Assembly: GCA_038254435.1 (NCBI GenBank)
Contig: JBBSGD010000006.1
Location: 1 to 64,000, forward strand
Length of the DNA: 64,000 nucleotides
Reading direction: 5' to 3'
Origin: JBBSGD01 sp038254435
GTDB taxonomy: Bacteria; Actinomycetota; CADDZG01; WHSQ01
Shown: piece by piece, positions 23,452 through 31,685 of the stretch
How positions within the stretch are numbered: position 1 is the stretch's first letter
Layout of the letters: each line of letters opens with the position of its first letter
Translations under genes and position numbers: made by a program
The notes under the pieces: model-generated
Database searches by the model: none
What the model was told of the DNA's origin: nothing
The model's input: only the letters and a program-made list of their open reading frames with translations

Positions 23452-26085
23452 ATGCCACCCACAACGCGCGCCGTGCGAAGCAACGCGATCGAGCTCTATT
23501 CGAGGAGCCTTCGCGAGCTCGTGGCGCGCGACTCAGTCGCGGCCTCTCTTCTCGAGGAGGACTTGCGCTTGCCGTCGCGCAGCGCCTGCTACGACATCAT
23601 GCGTGGCGCGCACTCGCGCGGTGGCTGGCCGAGCCTGCGCGAGGAAAAGCGTCGCCGGCTACTCGTAATCGCGGCACGGGACCTTGCCGGCGAGCTTTCT
23701 CTCGAGGAGGTGGGCGGAGCTCTGACCGGCTTGACCGACGCGTGTCTTCAGGTGTCCCTCGAAGCGCTCAAAGCGCGCCATCTTTCGGTGATCGCCATGG
23801 GCAAGCTCGGCGGCGAGGAGCTGAACTACGCATCAGACATCGACTTGATGTTCGTATCGAACGCGCAGCCCGCCTCCGCCGCAAGAGTCGTAGAAGCCCT
23901 GTTGCAAGAGCTGGGTACATTCTCTCCGCAGGGTCAGGCGTATCGCATCGACTGCAACTTGAGGCCCGAAGGGCGCAACGGGCCGCTCGTGAGATCACTC
24001 GACGGCTACCTCAAGTATTACGCGCGCTGGGCCAAGTCGTGGGAGTACCAGGCACTGCTGAAGGCGCGCGCGTCGGCGGGGGACATGCAGCTCGCGCAGA
24101 GCTTCATCGAACGCACGCGCGCGTTTGCGTTCTCGTCAGAGGTGTCACAAGAGCGCATCGCGGGTGTGCGCAAGATGAAGGAGCGCGTCGAGAGCCATGC
24201 TGCGGATTCGGCACGCCGGCGTAAGTCCACCGAGACAGATGACGTGAAGCTCGGTCCCGGCGGCATTCGCGACATCGAGTTTTCGATTCAATTGCTGCAA
24301 CTGGTTCACGGTGGAAGTGATCCCTCCGTTCGGGCGCCGGGGACGCTCGCCGCGCTCAACGCTCTCGTGGCGGGCGGCTACGTTGCCGAGGATGACGGCG
24401 CCGGGTTGTCGGTCGCGTACCGGTGGCTCCGAAACGTCGAGCACCGCTGTCAGCTGTGGCAAGAGCGTCAGGTGCATACCCTGCCTGCCGGCGGCGAGGC
24501 ACGGGCTCGCATCGCCCGCGCCATGGGCTTCAAGGATTCGCCGCTGGCAAGCGCGCTCGAGCGCTTCGAACAGGCGCACGGATCGATCCTCGCGGACGTC
24601 AGAAGCCGTTTCGAACGCCTCTTCTACCGCCCCATGGTGGAATCTCTCGCCGATCCGTCGGGGCCGAGGTTGTCCGTCGATGCGCTCAAGGAACGACTGA
24701 GGGTGCTCGGGTTTCGGGACGCCGATCGGGCCGCGCTCACGCTCGGTGGTCTCGTAGCGGGCAGCTCGAGGCGCGCCAAGCTGTTTCGGGTGTTGACGCC
24801 TGCCTTGCTGCGCTGGCTCGCGTCTGCACCGCAGCCCGATGAGGGCTTGTTCGCTTTCCTCCGCCTGGGGGAAAGGCTCGAGGAACGCCTGGACATGCTG
24901 GGAGCCCTGCGCGATAACCCTCCGGGCCTGGCGCTGCTTGCTCGTGTGCTCGGCAGCGGCCGGGTGCTTGGTGAAATCCTGGCGGCGGCTCCCGACGAGC
25001 TGGCAACGATTGCGGCGCCGCGCGGGCCGGGCACGCCCAAAGGCCGGGAGCGCCTCGTTCGGGAGGCCGTTGCCTCGCTCCAGTGGAGGGAGCCGGAGGG
25101 CAGGTTGGACGGTCTGCGCCGTTTCAAGCGGCGAGAGATGCTGCGGATCGCAGTGGCCGACATCGCCGGCGAAGCGGATGTGCAAGAGGTCGGCACCGGC
25201 ATCGCCGGCATCGCCGATGCCTGTCTCGAGGCTGCCCTCAGCGAGTGCAAGCTCCCCTTCGTGGTAATTGGCATGGGCAAGCTGGGGGGCCGGGAGCTGC
25301 ACTACGCATCGGACATAGACGTCATGCTCGTGCACGACTGCGCTACCGAGGAAGCAGAGCGCATCGGCAACGAGCTGCGCCGCGCGATCAGCGAGGTCAC
25401 TCCCGAGGGACAGACCTTCAAGCTCGATCTGGGGCTCAGGCCCGAGGGCAAATCCGGCCCCATCGTTCGCTCGCTCGATTCCTACCTCGAGTACTACGCG
25501 CGCTGGGCGAAGCCGTGGGAGCACCAGGCTCTGCTCAAGGCTCGGGTCGCCGCCGGAGACCATGCCCTGGGGCTGCGATTCATGGACCAGACGCGCTCGC
25601 TCGCTTATCCAGCCCGTCTGCCGCCCGGGGCTCTCGCTCAGATAAGGCACCTGAAGGCACGCATGGAACGCGAGCGAATTCCGCGCGGGACCGACGCCCG
25701 GCGCAATCTGAAGATGGGCCCCGGAGGCATCGCAGACGTCGAGTTCGCAGTGCAGCTGCTTCAGCTTCAGCATGCTCATCGGCACGATTCGCTTCGAGTA
25801 ACCAACACTCTGCAGGCCCTTGGGGCGGCACTTGATTGCGATCTGTTGACAGTCGACGAGCACCGTCGCCTGCACGACTCGTACGTCTTGCTTACGAGGA
25901 TTCGCAATCGCTGCTTCTTCTTTACGGGGAGGGCGACGCAGGCCCTTCCCACTCTGCCCGAGGAGCTCGAGTCTCTAGGCGTTGCGCTCGGTTTTCGGGA
26001 GCAGCCGCGCCAGGAGCTAGAGGAGAGCTACTTGCGGGTCACGCGCCGCGCACGGGTAGCAGCCGAACGGCTCATTTACGGTTAG
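23452..26085 (+). CDS. glnE: Glutamine synthetase adenylyltransferase GlnE
   Basis: A bifunctional enzyme that adenylylates and de-adenylylates type I glutamine synthetase, here 877 residues from the ATG at 23452 (932 from 23287, whose extra residues do not look like GlnE). Both halves carry the nucleotidyltransferase core: IAMGKLGGEELNYASDIDLM (deadenylylase) and IGMGKLGGRELHYASDIDVM (adenylylase), each followed by a helical domain (PGGIRDIEFSIQLLQLVHG; PGGIADVEFAVQLLQLQHA). The N-terminus is shorter than usual for the family by roughly 80-100 residues. The substrate is presumably GlnA1 at 26817, which has the target tyrosine. Confidence 0.92.
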   Translation: MPPTTRAVRSNAIELYSRSLRELVARDSVAASLLEEDLRLPSRSACYDIMRGAHSRGGWPSLREEKRRRLLVIAARDLAGELSLEEVGGALTGLTDACLQVSLEALKARHLSVIAMGKLGGEELNYASDIDLMFVSNAQPASAARVVEALLQELGTFSPQGQAYRIDCNLRPEGRNGPLVRSLDGYLKYYARWAKSWEYQALLKARASAGDMQLAQSFIERTRAFAFSSEVSQERIAGVRKMKERVESHAADSARRRKSTETDDVKLGPGGIRDIEFSIQLLQLVHGGSDPSVRAPGTLAALNALVAGGYVAEDDGAGLSVAYRWLRNVEHRCQLWQERQVHTLPAGGEARARIARAMGFKDSPLASALERFEQAHGSILADVRSRFERLFYRPMVESLADPSGPRLSVDALKERLRVLGFRDADRAALTLGGLVAGSSRRAKLFRVLTPALLRWLASAPQPDEGLFAFLRLGERLEERLDMLGALRDNPPGLALLARVLGSGRVLGEILAAAPDELATIAAPRGPGTPKGRERLVREAVASLQWREPEGRLDGLRRFKRREMLRIAVADIAGEADVQEVGTGIAGIADACLEAALSECKLPFVVIGMGKLGGRELHYASDIDVMLVHDCATEEAERIGNELRRAISEVTPEGQTFKLDLGLRPEGKSGPIVRSLDSYLEYYARWAKPWEHQALLKARVAAGDHALGLRFMDQTRSLAYPARLPPGALAQIRHLKARMERERIPRGTDARRNLKMGPGGIADVEFAVQLLQLQHAHRHDSLRVTNTLQALGAALDCDLLTVDEHRRLHDSYVLLTRIRNRCFFFTGRATQALPTLPEELESLGVALGFREQPRQELEESYLRVTRRARVAAERLIYG

Positions 26086-26627
26086 TCGCGCCCGTGAGCT
26101 GCAAGCTCATCGAGGGCTGAGATCAGGTCGTCTACCGGCGCGTTGTCCGACGAGCTGGCGGCTTGGTGCCGGTAGGCGATCGTCCCGTCGGGCCGGAGGA
26201 CGGCGGCCCCCCCAAGCTGTAACGCGTCCTGCCTGGGCGCGGCGATACCGTGGCCTTTGAACAGGCTTACGAGACCGTGGCGCCAGACTCTCGGTCCGAT
26301 CACGGTGGCGAGACCGGCTCGCTCGAAACCCAGCATCTCGTATGAGTCCTTGTCACCGTCGACCAGCAAGGGAAAAGGCATGTGCCGCCCTGCCGCAAAG
26401 GCTCTGGCCTCGGCCGCGTCCCCCATGCCGATCGCAACGACCTTGGCTCCGCGTGTTGTGAACTCGTCATGCCGGTCGCGCAACTGCGCGAGATGCTCGC
26501 GGCAGAAAGGTCAGCCGTAGTGGCGCAGCCACACGACGACGAGAGGCGAATCATCTCCGAGCTCTGCAAGCGTGGTGGTGCTCCCATCGACGGTCTGGAG
26601 CGCGACGCCGAGCAGCTCGGTAGTCAT
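26082..26627 (-). CDS. AhpC/TSA-like thioredoxin-fold protein with in-frame UGA: probable selenoprotein
   Basis: From the ATG at 26627 one frame runs to 26082 with a single internal TGA (codon 39, bases 26513-26511). Around it the protein reads VVVWLRHYG-U-PFCREHLAQLRDRHDE. In Cys homologs of this AhpC/TSA (Prx-like) family the same place reads RHxGCPFCREH, so TGA replaces the first cysteine of the CxxC redox pair. Downstream the frame stays conserved: VVAIGMGD, FPLLVDGDKDSYEMLG, GGAAVLRPDGTIAYRHQ. A 9-bp hairpin begins 5 bases after the TGA (26505-26484). The full product would be 181 residues. It overlaps the glnE end by 4 bases and follows a 35-residue membrane peptide gene. The alternative is a nonsense mutation in a dead gene; the intact remainder argues against this. 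Confidence 0.75.
26484..26505 (-). promoter_or_regulatory. Bacterial SECIS-like hairpin after the in-frame UGA
   Basis: On the coding strand CTG-C-CGCGAG / CAT / CTCGCG-CAG folds into a 9-bp stem with one bulged C. The apical loop is 17-19 bases after the UGA, within the spacing known for bacterial SECIS elements. If the top pair opens, the loop is GCAUC, with the G that SelB recognition usually needs. Confidence 0.6.
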
Positions 26628-26645
26628 CTTGGGAGGAACCCCCGG

Positions 26646-26753
26646 CTACCTACGGCCGTCGCCTCGGCCTGATCGCCGGCCGATCAAGGTGACGACAGCT
26701 ACCGCTATGACGAACACGATGACCGACAAGATGAGCTCACCCGAGATGTTCAT
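26646..26753 (-). CDS. 35-residue single-pass membrane peptide
   Basis: The ATG at 26753 follows AGGAGGG (about 11 bases away) and the frame is MNISGE, then LILSVIVFVIAVAVVTLI, then GRRSGRGDGRR and a stop at 26646. This is one transmembrane helix with a strongly basic cytoplasmic end, as in genuine small membrane proteins. It ends 18 bases before the selenoprotein ATG, on the same strand, and is probably co-transcribed. No family recognised. Confidence 0.5.
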   Translation of the reverse strand: MNISGELILSVIVFVIAVAVVTLIGRRSGRGDGRR

Positions 26754-26816
26754 GCCTGATCAAACCCTCCTAACGGACTCGGTTCTAAAGCGGGATACCC
26801 CGGCACGCGCCGGTGG

Positions 26817-28241
26817 CTAAACGTCGTAGTAGAGATAGAACTCCCATGGATGCGGCCGTAGCCTCAGGGCGTCGACTTCCCGGCTGCGCTTGTACTCGAT
26901 CCACGTCGTGATGACGTCTTCTGTGAACACGCCCCCTTCGAGAAGGAAGTCGTTGTCGGCCTCGAGAGCGTCGAGCGCGGCGTCGAGCGATGCAGGCACT
27001 TGCGGCACCTCGGATAGCTCCTCGGGCGGGAGCTCGTAGAGGTCCTTGTCCATGGGCTCTGGTGGCTCGATCTTGTTCTTGATCCCGTCCAGCCCCGCCA
27101 TGAGCATCGCCGGGAAAGCGAGGTAAGGGTTGCAGGAAGGATCGGGACAGCGGAACTCCATACGCTTTGCCTTGGGAGACTTCGAGTACAGGGGGATCCT
27201 TACTGCCGCCGATCGGTTGCGCTGCGAGTAAACGAGGTTGACCGGAGCTTCATACCCGGGGACTAGCCGTTTGTAAGAGTTGGTGGTCGGAGCGCAGAAG
27301 GCAAGCAACGCGGGTGCATGCTCGAGGATTCCTCCGATGTAGTGACGGGCGAGATCGCTGAGTTGCGCGTAACCTAGCTCGTCCCAGAATAGCGGCTCGT
27401 CCTCTTTCCACAGAGACATATGAACGTGCATGCCCGACCCGTTGTCCTGATAGATCGGCTTGGGCATGAACGTCGCAGTCTTGTGGTGCTTGAGCGCGAT
27501 GTTCTTGATGACGTACTTGTAGGTCATCAACCGATCGGCCATCGCCAGGAGCGGTGAAAAGCCCACGTCGATCTCGGATTGTCCCGCGGTGCCGACCTCA
27601 TGATGGTGCACCTCCGTTGGGATTCCGAGATCCCTCAGCGTGAGAGCCATCTCCGAGCGCAGGTCCTGGTAGTGATCCATCGGAGGGACGGGGAAGTAAC
27701 CCTCCTTGTAGCGCGGCTTGTAGCCGAGGTTGCCTCCCTCCTCCTCCTTGCCCGAGTTCCACGCACCTTCGACCGCGTCGATGTAGTGGTAGGCGGAGTG
27801 CTGATTCTGGTCGAAGCGGATCGAGTCAAAGACGTAGAACTCGGCCTCGGGGCCGAAGAACGCGGTGTCGGCGATGCCCGTGCCCTTGAGATAGTCCTCC
27901 GCTTTGCGGGCCACGTAGCGGGGGTCGCGCGAATAGAGCTCTCCGGTGACAGGATCCTTGACGAAGGCGTGCAGGACCAAAGTCGGATGCTGCCGGAACG
28001 GATCCATCAGCGCCGTCCCCGCGTCCGGCACGAGGATCATGTCCGATTCCTGGATCTCCTGGAAGCCGCGAATGGAGGAGCCGTCGAATCCGAACCCTTC
28101 CTCGAACGACTCCTCTGTCAGGCTCTCGAAGGGGATCGTGAAGTGCTGCATGAGCCCGGGCAGATCCGAGAAGCGCAGATCGACGAACTGAGCGCCGTTG
28201 TCTTTACCCAGTGCCACAGCATCAGACGGGCTTGGTGCCAT
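26817..28241 (-). CDS. glnA: Glutamine synthetase type I (GlnA1), adenylylation-regulated
   Basis: A 474-residue dodecameric glutamine synthetase. Seen: VDLRFSDLPGLMQHF, GFGFDGSSIRGFQEIQESDM, FGPEAEFYVFD, HHEVGTAGQSEIDV, GSGMHVHMSLW, NRSAAVRIP, and KDLYELPPEEL with the adenylylation tyrosine at ~402. This is the classic GSI-beta form and the expected GlnE target. It is the main ammonia-assimilating enzyme when nitrogen is scarce. A three-block GlnR box sits about 70-95 bases upstream (28309-28335). A weak hairpin (CCGGC-ACGC-GCCGG, ~26795) may end the transcript. Confidence 0.96.
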   Translation of the reverse strand: MAPSPSDAVALGKDNGAQFVDLRFSDLPGLMQHFTIPFESLTEESFEEGFGFDGSSIRGFQEIQESDMILVPDAGTALMDPFRQHPTLVLHAFVKDPVTGELYSRDPRYVARKAEDYLKGTGIADTAFFGPEAEFYVFDSIRFDQNQHSAYHYIDAVEGAWNSGKEEEGGNLGYKPRYKEGYFPVPPMDHYQDLRSEMALTLRDLGIPTEVHHHEVGTAGQSEIDVGFSPLLAMADRLMTYKYVIKNIALKHHKTATFMPKPIYQDNGSGMHVHMSLWKEDEPLFWDELGYAQLSDLARHYIGGILEHAPALLAFCAPTTNSYKRLVPGYEAPVNLVYSQRNRSAAVRIPLYSKSPKAKRMEFRCPDPSCNPYLAFPAMLMAGLDGIKNKIEPPEPMDKDLYELPPEELSEVPQVPASLDAALDALEADNDFLLEGGVFTEDVITTWIEYKRSREVDALRLRPHPWEFYLYYDV

Positions 28242-28308
28242 GAACGCCTCCTTCGTGGGCGGCCGCGTGCGTAGTCCCTGTGTCCTTGATGCAGGCTAGA
28301 GGAACGCC

Positions 28309-28335
28309 GTTTCCCCGCAGTTTCAGCCGTGTTAC
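28309..28335 (-). promoter_or_regulatory. GlnR-box-like operator upstream of glnA1
   Basis: On the coding strand: GTAAC-N6-GAAAC-N6-GAAAC, with exact 6-base spacers. This is the repeat pattern recognised by GlnR in actinobacteria (GTnAC-N6-GnAAC). It lies 68-94 bases before the glnA1 start and touches the last bases of the DUF2505 gene. With glnR in the window, direct control of glnA1 is very likely. Confidence 0.65.
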
Positions 28336-28850
28336 GTAACCGTTAAGCGGCGGCGACCGCCATCTTCGAGCCACGCCTGGAGTCGCTTGGCCTCACCGTC
28401 GTAGCCGCGACGCAGACCGTCGATGATCACCCGTTCGACCTTGCTCCCGTAAAGCGGCACGCGCACCTCGACCGTACCAACCACGCTACGAAGGGTTCTC
28501 TCCCCTCGCTCGCCAAGCTCGATTGCGCCCTTGGCGGAGAGAAGGTCCTTGGCAACGCGGGGCACGATCTTCCACTCCCAGCGGCGCTCTTCTGGATGCC
28601 AGATTGCCTCTTCGGTCCAGCTTGGCTTGTTGCCGCCGAGGAGACTTCGGGCAGCGCCGGGAAGTGGCGCGTCCAGCTCGTAGTGCGTATGACGCAGGAC
28701 CGAGCCGTCGGGGCGCTCTTGCTGGGACTCGACGCGCCGGGTAGCAGACGTTCTCAGACTCGCCAGCGAGTGCTGATAGTCGAGGTCGAGCATGACCGCC
28801 GCGACTTCGTGCACGGGCGCTTTGAAGTGGTGCTGGAGCTCGAGGTTCAC
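28332..28850 (-). CDS. DUF2505-family (SRPBCC-like) protein
   Basis: The start is the GTG at 28850 (VNLELQHHFKAPVHEVAAVM). The 172-residue product has the features of DUF2505: YQHSLASLRTSATRRVE, SVLRHTHYELDAPLPGAARS, SWTEEAIWHPEERRWEWKIVP, and a C-terminal helix VERVIIDGLRRGYDGEAKRL. The fold is START/SRPBCC-like with a hydrophobic cavity; the ligand is unknown. It begins ~47 bases after the broken S15 hydrolase gene on the same strand. Confidence 0.75.
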   Translation of the reverse strand: MNLELQHHFKAPVHEVAAVMLDLDYQHSLASLRTSATRRVESQQERPDGSVLRHTHYELDAPLPGAARSLLGGNKPSWTEEAIWHPEERRWEWKIVPRVAKDLLSAKGAIELGERGERTLRSVVGTVEVRVPLYGSKVERVIIDGLRRGYDGEAKRLQAWLEDGGRRRLTVT

Positions 28851-28896
28851 CGGGCCGAGCTTAGCCGGGCGTGCGGCCGATCTCGGCCTCGGGGGC

Positions 28897-30630
28897 TCAG
28901 CCTCCCCGCGTGACGACCGGCAGCGTGAGATAGCTCTGATCGCTCTCGTAGTTGATGCGAACAGTGGGAACGCTCGGAACCGGATAGAGCTTGGGAATCG
29001 CCCATTCCGAAGTCTCGGTTGCACCAGCAACACGAGGCGGTGGCCGGCTCGAACGGTGTAATCGGTAGGCATGAGCGGCACGTCCATGGCAAAGGGCTTG
29101 CCGGGAGTAACCGAGACCTGGTGATCGAGTGCGTTGCGATAACGCGAGTCGAGCCATCCCCGGCTCAAGGCGACCAGCGCCGTTGAGTCGATGGCCGTCG
29201 TCGCTGCACCGGAGCCCTCGTAGCGGGCCGGATCGAAGTCGTCACCGTTATCCACTCGCGTTCCACGGTCGACCACAGGTGCAGGCTTGGGCGCCCGAAC
29301 ACGCGGATGTCGTGTTGCAAGGGAGGCCCTTGAAGCCAGGTATGACCCGTCTGCGAAAGGCTGCGCTGCAGCTCGCGTCTCGGTGTTGGTCCCGGTCGAC
29401 TCAACATCGCCGCCGGCAGGCCGCCCCCCCCAGCTCGGGCGGGAGCTCAGTGTCCACTCGGTGGACGAGTGCCCGAGGTAGAGGCGCGCGCGAGTAATGC
29501 TCGGCTCGGGTCCCGAGTGGTAGCCGAGCGGTCCCTTGGAATCGGAGGTCTGCGAGGTCACCGGTGGCAGCGTGGTTTCGAGGCCATTGGGGACGCCCTT
29601 CAAGAAATGAGCGAACCACGTGTCGACGGTCCTGGCGTAGGCGGCCCCCGGAGGCACGCCGTGTCCTCTCCAGCGCGTCCCGAAGTACATGCGGGCGAAG
29701 CGCGACTCCGTGAGCGCGTGATACGCGCTGTAGCCGTTGACCTGCTTGACGTTGTAGTCGCCCCAGTTGCTGGCCACGAGAACGGGGATCTTGACGGTGT
29801 GCAGCCCGGTGAGGTACCCGCGGTCGCGCCAGAAGCCGTCGTAGTCCGGGGTCAGGTTGTATGTACGCGGCGCCGGTGTGCTCGAGCTCGTCACAGGGAG
29901 TCACCGTGGAGCCGACGCGATTGGTCCAGTGAGGATCTTGCTCGTCCACCGGCGGCGGGATCGCGAAGCCGAAGTCGAACGCCAGAGGCGTGTCGACCCC
30001 CTCGTCGGTCGCGGCGGCGGGACCCTCGTGAGAGAACTCCTCGTTGCTGTCGGTGTAGCGAATGCCGCCCGAATATGCGTAGTCGTACCAGCGGCTGATC
30101 GCCGCCTCCGGAACGATGGTCGTCAGATGGGCAGGGTGCGTGATTGCCGTCGCGTATTGGGTTGTGCCGTCGTAGGAGCCGCCGAGCATGCCCACTCTCC
30201 CGGTCGACCACGAGCGAGTGCCGACCCAATCGACGAGATCGTGGCCCGTGCGCTGCTCTCGCTTGCCGCCGTAGTCGTAGCACCCGCCCGAGTTGCCCGT
30301 TCCAATGACGTCGGCCTGCGCACGTGCGTACCCGAGCGGCACCCAATGGTCGGCGTCGCCGTTTCGACCGAGCACCGAGTATGGCGAGTAGGTCAGGATC
30401 ACGGGGGCCTTGACGACCTTTCCATTCGAGGTCGGTTCCACCACCTCGAGGTAGATGTCTGCGTCGCGCGTCGGCACGATGTACGACTTCGTCACGGATC
30501 CGGTGATGGGAGGCTGATCCACAGCAGCCGACCGGGCTAGCGCCGGCTGCGGAGTTGATGCGTGAGACCCGGAAGAAGAATGAGCCCGCGCCGGTTGCAG
30601 CGCGATGAGGCTTGAGATTGCCAAAGCCAT
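28897..30630 (-). pseudogene. Secreted X-Pro dipeptidyl-peptidase/CocE-type hydrolase (S15), two frameshifts
   Basis: The gene begins with a signal-like MALAISSLIALQPARAHS and an S15 alpha/beta-hydrolase domain: VKAPVILTYSPYS, ADVIGTGNSGG, MLGGSYDGTTQ (nucleophile Ser). At ~29872 a TACATACA duplication (+4) shifts the frame, which continues as YNLTPDYDGFWRDRGYL and WGDYNVKQVNGY. A missing base at ~29018 restores the original frame for the tail SEWAIPKLYPVPSVPTV. The net change is +3, so both ends share one frame. Read through, it is ~577 aa, normal for this family. It is dead, or the indels are sequence errors. Confidence 0.75.
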
Positions 30631-30758
30631 GCCTACACACGCCCCGAGACGGTACGCCGGTAGCAGTGCGTGAACGCTGTGGCTCCTCTGAGGTTCATGT
30701 CACGTGGATTCGCTGCATGCGTGAACCTTTCCTGCCGGTCAGGCTCAAGACGCCGGGT

Positions 30759-31685
30759 TTAGTGTTCGCTGGCGGTCAGTCGCGCGACTACCTGCCTCAC
30801 CGGATAGCCCTGGTCGTCCGAGGTAGTGAAGTAGCCGAGCGGACGCCACGGCCCGCCTCCGATGCGCCAGCGAGCTACCCAACGGACGGCGACGGATACC
30901 TCGTAGTGACCGCTCGTCTCGTAGAGGTGCCCGATGGTGCCCGGATGGCTGCGGCTCCACGGTCGGCCGGGATCCCTCGTTGCCAGGCCGGCGCCGTCGC
31001 CGAAGCTCCAGTCGTAGCGGTAGGGGATCGCCTGCGCCGTGACCGAGAAGCCCGCCACCGTTGCTATGGCGGTGATCGGATGCAGCGGGCTCTGCAGCCA
31101 GAAGTAGCTCTTGAGCCCCGTTAGCCCCACCCGTCCGGGTGCGACCGCAAGCTGAGGCCGTCCCGCCTGTTTGACGACTTTGTCGGCCAACCGCCCGGCG
31201 ATCTCTTGCGGCGTTGGGGGCCTCGCAGGTGTGCCGGCAGCGGGCTTGGGAGCTTTCGGAGCCTTGGGGGCCTTGTCGGGAGCGATGAAGACGAAGCCAG
31301 GACAGTCCGTCGAACCCGGCTGCGCGACTGAGTACGACAGGTTTTGTGTCGCAGTTCCGTAGACCGGAGCGCAGTTGTGCGTCGAAAAGACGACAGGAAC
31401 CGTAACAACGTGGGGGCCGGCACTTGAAGCTCCGCCTTCGGTACCAGACGTTGCGCTCTCGGTACCGGTCGGGGCACCTTCGCCCCCAGCCGAATGGTCA
31501 GTAGCTCCGGTTTGAGCACTTGCATGGGCGGCTGCAGAGAATTTCTTGGCCGCGCTTTGCACTCCGTGAATTGGGGTGGAGCCGTAGGTGATGACCTTTG
31601 CCTTGCCGGTGCCCGACGCTGATGAAGGCGCGGGGAGAAGCAGTAGGCTTGTTGCCATCAGAAGCGCGACCGTGTGCTTAGCCAT
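30759..31685 (-). CDS. Secreted protein with a PKD-like fold at the C-terminus
   Basis: A 308-residue protein: signal peptide (TVALLMATSLLLLPAPSS), a low-complexity linker rich in Gly/Thr/Ser/Glu (~50-90), a short beta region with two cysteines (STHNCAPVYG; GSTDCPGF), a proline-alanine-lysine linker (PKAPKAPKPAAG), then a domain with PYRYDWSFGDG and HLYETSGHYEVSVAVRW, which is the PKD pattern (WxFGDG...H.Y...G.Y.V.). It overlaps the upstream anchored-protein gene by 8 bases, so the two are made together. Function unknown; cell-surface role likely. Confidence 0.6.
   Translation of the reverse strand: MAKHTVALLMATSLLLLPAPSSASGTGKAKVITYGSTPIHGVQSAAKKFSAAAHASAQTGATDHSAGGEGAPTGTESATSGTEGGASSAGPHVVTVPVVFSTHNCAPVYGTATQNLSYSVAQPGSTDCPGFVFIAPDKAPKAPKAPKPAAGTPARPPTPQEIAGRLADKVVKQAGRPQLAVAPGRVGLTGLKSYFWLQSPLHPITAIATVAGFSVTAQAIPYRYDWSFGDGAGLATRDPGRPWSRSHPGTIGHLYETSGHYEVSVAVRWVARWRIGGGPWRPLGYFTTSDDQGYPVRQVVARLTASEH

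Noticed and set aside
24145..25875. 576-codon minus-strand frame inside glnE
   Set aside because: Antisense to the repeated GlnE catalytic domains; no protein features of its own.
26300..26587. Alternative frame over the selenoprotein N-terminus
   Set aside because: It avoids the TGA but gives Ser/Arg-rich sequence with no thioredoxin-fold features, while the frame with TGA matches the family on both sides.
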